Assembly: GCF_007744515.1 (NCBI RefSeq)
Contig: NZ_CP036268.1
Coordinates: 3,208,712-3,272,711, forward strand
Source: Stratiformator vulcanicus
GTDB lineage: Bacteria; Planctomycetota; Planctomycetia; Planctomycetales; Planctomycetaceae
Reading direction: 5' to 3'
Length of the DNA stretch: 64,000 nucleotides
Each line of letters starts with the position of its first letter. The first letter of the stretch is position 1. Below, in pieces: positions 55,873 to 64,000 of the stretch. The notes under the pieces are model-generated. The model searched no databases. It worked only from the letters and a program-made list of their open reading frames with translations, and was not told the origin of the DNA. The translations under genes and the position numbers were made by a program.

Positions 55873-57117
55873 TCAAATCTGATGAAAGTGGAGTGATTCC
55901 TTCAGCCGAGGGTCCCTGATCGGAACCAACGGAAGATTCGACGCGGTCTGAAGCAGCCCGTAGAAGGCAAGACCGCCAATGCCGAGCGTCATGGCGATAT
56001 CGATCAAACCCAGCGGAATCCCTTCAGGAGCCATGTTGGGCATGATGAGATAGTGCAGGTCGAGCCAGTGCGCCGCGAGTATCCAGACCGACCAGAACAT
56101 CAATTGCTTCGGATCCCGTTTCGAAGCCCGGTTCATCAAGCCGAAGAACGGAATCACGAAATGTACGAAGAGCAGGAGGATTGCCACGTACTGCCAACCA
56201 TTATTTTGCCGAACGAAATACCATGTGGTTTCTTCGGGGATGCTCGCGTACCAGATCAGCAGGTACTGCGAGAACGCGATGTACGCCCAGAAGATGATGA
56301 ATCCGTGCAGTAGCTTACCCAGATCGTGCCGGTGCTCTTCGGTGATCGCATCGGTCAGCCGTCCCCGCTCCTGTAAGAGGACGACCAGAATTGACATCGT
56401 CGCGAAGAAGGCCACGATCGACCCGGCAATGTAGTAAACCCCGAACATCGTGCTGAACCACTCCGCATCGAGCGACATGATCCAGTCGATCGAAGCAAAC
56501 GTGGCAGTGATGAACACGAGGGCCAAGCCGACGGCGGAAAACCGCTCGGCTCGCTTAGTCAAATTCGGATCGCCCGACTTATCCTGCCGCGTCGAGAACG
56601 ACAGCATCAACCAACCGAGCCCCGCCCAAACGGCGAAGTAGAAAATGGCGCGAACGGTAAAAAAGGGCACGTTGAGATAAGGCTGCTTATGCGCAACCAA
56701 TTCGTGAGTCTCGACGTAACCGGCATTCGTCCATTTGAACAATACGCCGGTTCCTGACGCCGCGGCGATCAAAATCGGGACGAACAGGATCGCAAAAATC
56801 CACATGTTGCCCGCGAGAAACTCCGCCAAGCGCCGGACGACAACACTCGCCCCGGCCCGCACGACGTGCTGAACCATCACGTACAGCAGTGCGCCGATCC
56901 CGATCGAAAGCCAGAAGCAGAAGCCATGCAGATATGAGAACAAAAATCGATCGACGACGCTTTCGGAAAAGAAGAATGATCGCAGCACGGCGATCACCAC
57001 CGCGGCAACCAACCCGCCAATGCCGATCAGCAGCGCCGTGCGACCGGCAGCCGTGCCGTCATCGCCAAGCGGCCGGGCCAGTTCGTCTTCCGAAATGTGA
57101 CGGTCTTGATGAGCCAT
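55873..57117 (-). CDS. actF: Alternative complex III subunit ActF
   Basis: The 414-aa protein has about ten membrane helices and resembles ActF, the smaller relative of the NrfD-like ActC subunit in alternative complex III. It carries LHGFCFWLSIGIGALLYVM near the start, FKWTNAGYVETHELVAHKQ in a loop, and helices such as FWAYIAFSQYLLIWYASIP. ActF may contribute to proton movement or quinone binding. It lies 13 bases after the ActD-ActE fusion gene. Confidence 0.9.
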   Translation of the reverse strand: MAHQDRHISEDELARPLGDDGTAAGRTALLIGIGGLVAAVVIAVLRSFFFSESVVDRFLFSYLHGFCFWLSIGIGALLYVMVQHVVRAGASVVVRRLAEFLAGNMWIFAILFVPILIAAASGTGVLFKWTNAGYVETHELVAHKQPYLNVPFFTVRAIFYFAVWAGLGWLMLSFSTRQDKSGDPNLTKRAERFSAVGLALVFITATFASIDWIMSLDAEWFSTMFGVYYIAGSIVAFFATMSILVVLLQERGRLTDAITEEHRHDLGKLLHGFIIFWAYIAFSQYLLIWYASIPEETTWYFVRQNNGWQYVAILLLFVHFVIPFFGLMNRASKRDPKQLMFWSVWILAAHWLDLHYLIMPNMAPEGIPLGLIDIAMTLGIGGLAFYGLLQTASNLPLVPIRDPRLKESLHFHQI

Positions 57118-57130
57118 CTGTGAGCGTTAC

Positions 57131-58534
57131 TTAGTTGGAGGCGTCGTCGGTCGCGTTATCAGATTGCAGCTTGGTCAGTTCGTCGGCAGGAACGGCATCC
57201 TCCGGCGCGTTTTGACTCAATTGAAGGGCCCGCACATACAGCACAACGGCCCAGCGGTCTTTCACCGAAATTTGCGTCCCATATCCCGGCATCTTGCGAA
57301 CACCTTTGGCGATCGCGTGGTAGATGTAACCATTCGGCCGGTTGCGGGTCGTCTTCGTGTGTAGGCTCGGAACCGGCAGCCAGGTCGTTTGCTTCAGGTC
57401 GAGTGCCCGCTGGTTGACCAATCCGTTTCCGTCACCGGCCAGACCATGGCAGGGGGCGCAAAACACGTCGAACCGGTCGCGCCCACGAGCCATCAATTTC
57501 TGATCGACTTGGACAGGGATACTATCGGTCCAATTCCCCTGGGGTTCGCCCGGTGCCGCGGCCGCGTTGCCGCCGGAAGAATCCTGAAGCAGTGACGCAA
57601 ACTGAATCAGTTGCTCACGAACCTCGACCGCACTCGGCGGCAAAGTGCCTTCCAGCAACTCTTCGTCTTCGGGCGATTCAAATTCGCCCCGCGCGACCGT
57701 CCCGTCGACCTGCGGACGCATCGCCCGGTTGTCGGCGAAGAAGATATTTCGCTGCTGTGGCTTATAGCTAGGCTGAAAATCCATGTCTTGGACGGGGTGG
57801 ATCCGAGGCGTCGTCCAAGTGGTCGCTCGCGTCCACGCGACACAGACAGGAGGGATCAAGGCCAAGACGACAACGATCACGCCGATCGTTCGGAACATCG
57901 GCGGAATCGCCGGCGATTCGTCATCATAGACCGTCTCAACCGACGAAGCTCCCAAATCGGAGAGCATCGACGCGGCCGAGTCCTTATCGAACTTGCCGTC
58001 GGCGGAATCGATCCCCAGGAAAAATCGGTCGTTCGTGGACCGCGCAAACTTTTCCAGCTTGAACAACGGGTTGTAGAGTCGACCCAATTGGTTCAGCACC
58101 AGCATCCCGAAGAATGCGGCGAACGCGGAGAGCAGAATCGTTAACTCGAACGCGATCGGTATGTTGGCCGGCAGACTGAAGAGCGGCTTACCGCTGGTCG
58201 GATAGGCATAGCCGCTCAGAATCGTGAAGGGCAGGTCGCCCAATTCGACGCCGTTCAAATACGACTGCATGGCGATGGCGATTGTGCAACCGGTAATCCC
58301 GCCACCTAAAACGAGCCAGGGCAGCTTCGATTGCTGGATGCCCATCGCCTCGTCGATCCCGTGAACGGGAAACGGTGCGTAGGTATCCCAGCGGGAGTAG
58401 CCGCGATCGCGAACCTTTTCAGACGCACTCAGCAAGGCGTCCTGCGTCTCGAATTCGGCCACGACGCCGACGAGTCGTTTCGACTCGGGCTCCCCGGCGG
58501 CTTTTTCACGGTCAGGTTCGACGACTGTCGCCAT
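57131..58534 (-). CDS. actD: Fusion of alternative complex III subunits ActD and ActE
   Basis: The 467-aa protein joins two subunits normally encoded separately. Residues about 1-215 are an ActD-like (DUF3341) membrane domain with GVVAEFETQDALLSA, TYAPFPVHGIDEAMG and two helices. After a further helix (IGVIVVVLALIPPVCVAW) the C-terminal half is an ActE-like monoheme cytochrome c with heme site CAPCH near 358-362 and MPGYGTQISVKDRWAVVLY. The fusion is continuous with no stop or frameshift. It should sit at the extracytoplasmic face and carry electrons out of ActB. Confidence 0.9.
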   Translation of the reverse strand: MATVVEPDREKAAGEPESKRLVGVVAEFETQDALLSASEKVRDRGYSRWDTYAPFPVHGIDEAMGIQQSKLPWLVLGGGITGCTIAIAMQSYLNGVELGDLPFTILSGYAYPTSGKPLFSLPANIPIAFELTILLSAFAAFFGMLVLNQLGRLYNPLFKLEKFARSTNDRFFLGIDSADGKFDKDSAASMLSDLGASSVETVYDDESPAIPPMFRTIGVIVVVLALIPPVCVAWTRATTWTTPRIHPVQDMDFQPSYKPQQRNIFFADNRAMRPQVDGTVARGEFESPEDEELLEGTLPPSAVEVREQLIQFASLLQDSSGGNAAAAPGEPQGNWTDSIPVQVDQKLMARGRDRFDVFCAPCHGLAGDGNGLVNQRALDLKQTTWLPVPSLHTKTTRNRPNGYIYHAIAKGVRKMPGYGTQISVKDRWAVVLYVRALQLSQNAPEDAVPADELTKLQSDNATDDASN

Positions 58535-58584
58535 GAAACTGTCTTAAAGAACTCGGTGATCTACGAACAATTTTCCGCGGACGA

Positions 58585-60006
<1,422 letters not shown>

Positions 60007-60091
60007 GCCTGGTTCGATGTGTCGCGGTTGAAGTCGTTCGTTTTTCGCGGTCACCCGCGCCGTTGTCTAAAGCCGTCGAAGGTTCCGTAAT

Positions 60092-63000
60092 CTAATGCGC
60101 GGTGCTTCCCGACTCGGCGTGGTCGTGTTCCTCATGTGCATGCTCGCCTTCGGCATCGTGACCATGCTCGCCGTCGTAGTGCTCGACGTGCGAACCATGC
60201 CCCATCGGCGTGATCCCGTAGTAGGACTCACTCTTCTCAAGCGATGGGTGGGGGTTGCGGATGCGAGCCAGATACTCCGTCCTCGGGCGCGTGTTCAGCT
60301 CCGAGAGCAACCCGTAGGCTCGCGGATTGTTCCGCTCTTTCGACACGACCGTCGAGGCGTTGTTGATGTCGCCGAACACGATCGCGTCGGCCGGGCAAGC
60401 CGCCTGACAGGCCGTCACGATCTCGCCGTCTTCGACCTTTCGGCCTTCGTTGCCGGACTCGATCTTCGCCTTCTGAATCCGCTGCGTGCAGTAGGTGCAC
60501 TTCTCCATCACGCCACGGGTGCGGACGGTGACCTCCGGATTGAGCACCATACTGGCAAGGGCGGCGTTCGTGCGACGTTTCGCCTTTTCTTCGGCCGACT
60601 CGAACTTCGGCAATTGGCCATCGTATTCGAGGTGGTCGTATTGCTCATTGTAATAGAAGTAATTGAACCGCCGCACTTTGTACGGACAGTTGTTCGCACA
60701 GTACCGCGTGCCGACACAGCGGTTATAGACCATCGAGTTGAGGCCCTCTTCGTCGTGGACCGTCGCGGCGACGGGGCAGACCTGCTCACAGGGAGCGGTC
60801 TCACAGTGAACGCACGCCATCGGCTGAGAGGAAACCGCTGGGTCGTCGAGAGCGTCAGGGTTGTCCGGGTCGGCGATGAAGTACCGGTCGATCCGCAGCC
60901 AATGCATCTCCCGACCGTTGCCGACCTGCTCTTTGCCCACGACCGGCACGTTGTTTTCCGACTGGCAAGCCACCAGACAGGCGTTGCAACCCACGCAGCG
61001 CGACAGATCGACCGTCATGCCCCAAGCGTAGCCCTTGTACTCGCCCGACTTACGCTCTTCCATGCCTGAGGCGAGCGGATTCTCCCACAACTGCTTGGTC
61101 ACCGGCGGATGATGAACCGCGTGCTCGGCGAAGTCGGGATGTTCTTCAAACTGCTCGACCGTCGCTTCGCGAACAAGGGCCCCAACACGGGTGTAAGTTC
61201 CCTCAAGACCCATCTCGTCGATCGGGAAGTGATCCTGCGTCGTCGCCAGCGGGTAGGTCAGCCCGAGGATCGAAACTTTAACATCGGGCACCATCTCAAG
61301 AGCATCGGCAGTCCGCACCTGATACGCGTTGGCACCAACCGGATCGGTCGGCTCAATGTCTTCAAGCCCGACATGGCCACCGACAAGACCCGCTGCGGTT
61401 CGACCATAACCTAACGCCAGCCCAATTGAGCCGATCGCCTGACCGGGCATGATCAGCACCGGGGCACGCACTGAGGTTTCCCCGACGGAAATCTCAATCA
61501 AGTCTTCAAACGTCACGCCGAGCTTTTCGGCTGTTTTCGGGGCGAGGATCGCCGCGTTATCCCAAGTCAGCTTCGTCATGAAGCCGGGCGTTTCCTGCAA
61601 CCAACCGTTGTTCGCGTAGCGACCGTCATACGTCGAAGAACTCGGCGTCAACACGAGCTCGAGCGATTCACCCGCTGCGGCACCTTCAAAGGCCGGGCCT
61701 TCCTCGTCGTAATTGATCTCTGCCTCGACGGCGGACAGGCCGGTCTCGGGAATAAACCCGTCATGGACCGCCTTTTCCCATGCCGAAGCCCCGGAAAGAT
61801 TTTCGGCGTGAGTCTGACGCACAATCGAGCGACCACCACTGGGCAGCTCCGGCAGCAACTCGGCCAGAAACTCGATTTGCGAGCGCCCGCCGTGAAGCGG
61901 TTCGATCAACGGCTGCTGCAGCGTGATGGTGCCGTCGTAAGAGCGACCATCACCCCACTGCTCAAACTCATGAGTCGCCGGGATGTGCCACGTTGCCTGC
62001 ATCGAGGTTTCATCCCGATACTCGCCGAGCCGAATCGATCGCCCGGCCTTGCCCATGGCCTCGCCGAACTTCAGATCGGCAGGGGCATCGTAAACGGGGT
62101 TCCCGCCAAGGATCAGTAACGTTTCGACAGCGCCAGCATTCAACTGATCGACCAGTAGCCCGAGCCCTTCGGGTCCCGCATCGGCATCCGCCCGCGGATC
62201 TTCGGTCAACACAACCGTGCTGCCGATCGCACCGAGCTTTTCATTAAGCCGCATCACGCGAGCGTGAACTTCTGGCGGCTGAGTCCGGCCAGCAACGACG
62301 AGGCCCGATTCCCCAGCATCCCGAAGGTCTTCGACAAGGGCTTTAACAAAGGGAAGCTCGGAGTCGGCCTCGCCACCACCAAGCACTTTGTCGACCTGTG
62401 ACTCGATCTCGGTAAGCAAGCCGGCGATCTTCCCCGACTGAATCGGCAGGCGATGGTCGGCGTTCGCACCGGTCTGCGAATACTGACTCTCGGCCACGTA
62501 GAGCCGATTCATCTTCTTTCCCGACTCGGGCGACCGCCGCGCGGCCCAACCGGCGATATTCACGAGCTGCTCGCCGCCCCAGCCAATGAAGTCACCATCG
62601 AGCGATACAATCACATCCGCCTTCTTCAGCCGCAGATGCGGCCTCAATCGACGGCCAAAGGCGAGCTCCATGCCTTTCGCAACATTACTCTCGGCGAGCG
62701 GGCTGTACTCGTACCACGTGCATTGCGGATAGCGCTGGCGGATCAATGCCTCAATCCGGGCACGCGTCGGTGACGAAGAAATATCCGCCAAAATCGCCAG
62801 ACCTTCGCCGTTGTTGTCGATCACCGTCGACCTCAACTCGGCCATGAGCGAGGAAACATTCGCCTCGTCACGGGGCTTGCCACCCTCGGCGGTCATCTCG
62901 ACAGGCGGCCCCATCCGATCGGGATCGTAGAGATTCAGGATCATGCCCTGAGCGTATTGATCGCTCGGCGCGAAGCGGTGGGGCTTTTTCTTGCCACGGT

Positions 63001-63403
63001 CGCCCCCGACCGCCGCCTTGAACTGAGGATGATCAGGGTTGCCGTCGACCTTAATCGGCCGACCGTCCATGCAGGTGACAAGCAACCCAAGCGAATGACC
63101 GCCCAACTCCCGAGCTGACGCAAAATACTGCGGCTCACCTGCCGTGCGATTGCCGCCCTGATCAGCGAACGGCAGCAGTTCTTCATTCGCCCAGCGGCAA
63201 CCGGCGACGCCGGCGAGCGAGAAAGAGGCCCCCATCAATTGCAGCCAGCGGCGACGCGAGACGCCCTCAGGAAACTCCGAAGCTCCCTGCGGAAACTCAC
63301 GATGCAGGAACTCGTCGAACTCCGGGCTCTGCTGAAACTCTTTCAAGCTCCGCCAGTAGCGAGGTTTCGCGGTCGTCTGCGGGGGTTTGGAAACGTCGGT
63401 CAT
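60092..63403 (-). CDS. actB: Alternative complex III iron-sulfur subunit ActB
   Basis: The 1103-aa protein combines a molybdopterin-oxidoreductase-like domain, which carries no Mo cofactor in characterised ActB, with a C-terminal four-cluster ferredoxin domain (from about residue 795). Cluster motifs are CVGCNACLVACQ, CVHCETAPCEQVCP, CVGTRYCANNCPYK and CTYCTQRIQ with CQAACP. The N-terminus has a possible Tat signal (RRRWLQLMGASFSLAG then VAGC). The last 40 residues are His/Glu-rich (HGHDAEGEHAHEEHDHAE). It passes electrons from quinol towards the heme subunits. Confidence 0.95.
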   Translation of the reverse strand: MTDVSKPPQTTAKPRYWRSLKEFQQSPEFDEFLHREFPQGASEFPEGVSRRRWLQLMGASFSLAGVAGCRWANEELLPFADQGGNRTAGEPQYFASARELGGHSLGLLVTCMDGRPIKVDGNPDHPQFKAAVGGDRGKKKPHRFAPSDQYAQGMILNLYDPDRMGPPVEMTAEGGKPRDEANVSSLMAELRSTVIDNNGEGLAILADISSSPTRARIEALIRQRYPQCTWYEYSPLAESNVAKGMELAFGRRLRPHLRLKKADVIVSLDGDFIGWGGEQLVNIAGWAARRSPESGKKMNRLYVAESQYSQTGANADHRLPIQSGKIAGLLTEIESQVDKVLGGGEADSELPFVKALVEDLRDAGESGLVVAGRTQPPEVHARVMRLNEKLGAIGSTVVLTEDPRADADAGPEGLGLLVDQLNAGAVETLLILGGNPVYDAPADLKFGEAMGKAGRSIRLGEYRDETSMQATWHIPATHEFEQWGDGRSYDGTITLQQPLIEPLHGGRSQIEFLAELLPELPSGGRSIVRQTHAENLSGASAWEKAVHDGFIPETGLSAVEAEINYDEEGPAFEGAAAGESLELVLTPSSSTYDGRYANNGWLQETPGFMTKLTWDNAAILAPKTAEKLGVTFEDLIEISVGETSVRAPVLIMPGQAIGSIGLALGYGRTAAGLVGGHVGLEDIEPTDPVGANAYQVRTADALEMVPDVKVSILGLTYPLATTQDHFPIDEMGLEGTYTRVGALVREATVEQFEEHPDFAEHAVHHPPVTKQLWENPLASGMEERKSGEYKGYAWGMTVDLSRCVGCNACLVACQSENNVPVVGKEQVGNGREMHWLRIDRYFIADPDNPDALDDPAVSSQPMACVHCETAPCEQVCPVAATVHDEEGLNSMVYNRCVGTRYCANNCPYKVRRFNYFYYNEQYDHLEYDGQLPKFESAEEKAKRRTNAALASMVLNPEVTVRTRGVMEKCTYCTQRIQKAKIESGNEGRKVEDGEIVTACQAACPADAIVFGDINNASTVVSKERNNPRAYGLLSELNTRPRTEYLARIRNPHPSLEKSESYYGITPMGHGSHVEHYDGEHGHDAEGEHAHEEHDHAESGSTAH

Positions 63404-63487
63404 GTCGCGAGGTCAAGAATTCCAATTTCGCTGGCCTGCGACGTTGCCGCCGACCCAGCCTGTTTTGTCAGTTCGCCGACCACCTCA

Positions 63488-64000
63488 TTAGCGGTGGCAG
63501 GTCGAACAATCCGTATTCGGTTTGATGCCGTGAAGCTCAGCCAGCTCTCGCCCAAACTCTTCAGCCGTCTTCCCCTCGGGCGGCTGCCACGCCAGATTCG
63601 TGACTTCGTCAACCGGCCGAATATTCGGATAGGGATTGCGGTGGCAATTGAGACACCAAGCCATATTCAGCGGTGAGACCCGCTCGACGACTTCCATCGT
63701 GTCGACGCGTCCGTGACAACTTACGCAACTAACGCCGCGTGCGACGTGAGCCGAGTGATTGAAGTAGGCGTAGTCCGGCAGGTCATGCACACGATCCCAC
63801 TCGACCGCAGCCCCCGTCGCCAGACTCTCACGCACGGGAACGAGCTTCGGGCTATTCGTGTGAACGGCCACCAAGGCATTCTGGCCAGCCGCGTCTTTCT
63901 CATTGCTGTGGCAGTTCGCGCACGTTGAGGTCGCCGGAATGTTGGAGTGAGCCGCGTGTTCGACCGCCGTGTGGCAGTAACGGCAGTCGATCTTCATCTT
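63488..64000 (-). CDS. actA: Alternative complex III multiheme cytochrome c ActA (partial)
   Basis: The open frame runs off the right edge of the window, so the N-terminus is missing. The visible 170 residues hold five CXXCH heme sites: CRYCH, CANCH, CVSCH, CLNCH and CSTCH, the last at the C-terminus. This matches the pentaheme ActA of alternative complex III, which accepts electrons at the extracytoplasmic side. It is the first visible gene of the operon. An ATG at 63997 begins MKIDCRYCH but is probably internal. Confidence 0.92.
   Translation of the reverse strand, partial: KMKIDCRYCHTAVEHAAHSNIPATSTCANCHSNEKDAAGQNALVAVHTNSPKLVPVRESLATGAAVEWDRVHDLPDYAYFNHSAHVARGVSCVSCHGRVDTMEVVERVSPLNMAWCLNCHRNPYPNIRPVDEVTNLAWQPPEGKTAEEFGRELAELHGIKPNTDCSTCHR

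Noticed and set aside
60095-61069. 324-aa plus-strand open frame opposite actB
   Set aside because: Antisense to the ferredoxin domain of ActB, whose cysteine motifs are unmistakable.

Overview
This GC-rich 64 kb window looks like a chromosomal segment of a planctomycete (Planctomycetota, probably Planctomycetia). That placement is an inference from gene content: an alternative complex III (Act) operon running into a caa3-type oxidase with a fused ActD-ActE gene, several secreted PQQ-type, SBBP and Asp-box beta-propeller proteins, an eboA/eboB pair, and short intergenic repeats of the kind common in that phylum. No tRNA, rRNA, CRISPR array, transposase or prophage was recognised; the window reads as core and lineage-specific chromosome.

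Layout. 1-8 kb: gatC-gatA-gatB (amidotransferase for Asn/Gln-tRNA), a DUF3072-like protein, an NrnA-type DHH phosphoesterase, a RimI-type acetyltransferase, a BON protein and ferrochelatase (hemH). 8-13 kb: murE, murF and mraY, a reduced piece of the dcw cluster, closed by a strong hairpin. 13-21.5 kb: a small lipoprotein, a divergent UvrA-like ATPase downstream of ribF, a CoA-binding protein, two conserved unknowns and three small Tat-type genes. 21.5-30 kb: secreted and membrane proteins (PQQ propeller, PIG-L deacetylase, SBBP propeller, TerB, Asp-box propeller, voltage-gated channel). 30-34.5 kb: eboA, an unknown exported protein, eboB and two unknown membrane proteins. 34.5-41 kb: an M28-PDZ peptidase and two PQQ-propeller proteins. 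41-49 kb: rpsR, an McsA-like protein, a secreted toroid-like protein, then an overlapping operon of folE2, a membrane protein, an ABC ATPase and an FtsX-like permease.

49-64 kb is a single minus-strand respiratory operon. In transcription order it holds actA (cut by the window edge), actB, actC, an actD-actE fusion, actF, a one-helix protein, sco, coxB (with a cytochrome c domain), coxA, a subunit III with a His/Asp-rich insert, and a second subunit III-like protein. Together these would oxidise menaquinol through alternative complex III and pass electrons via fused or dedicated c-type hemes to an A2-type caa3 oxygen reductase, with Sco helping to load the CuA site.

The least expected signals are a 65-base perfect-arm palindrome sitting in frame inside eboA, the partial ebo cluster itself, a UvrA-like protein with altered ATPase motifs, a long hairpin between gatA and gatB, a 28-codon leader ORF abutting hemH, and a 27-base repeat placed just after two successive stop codons.
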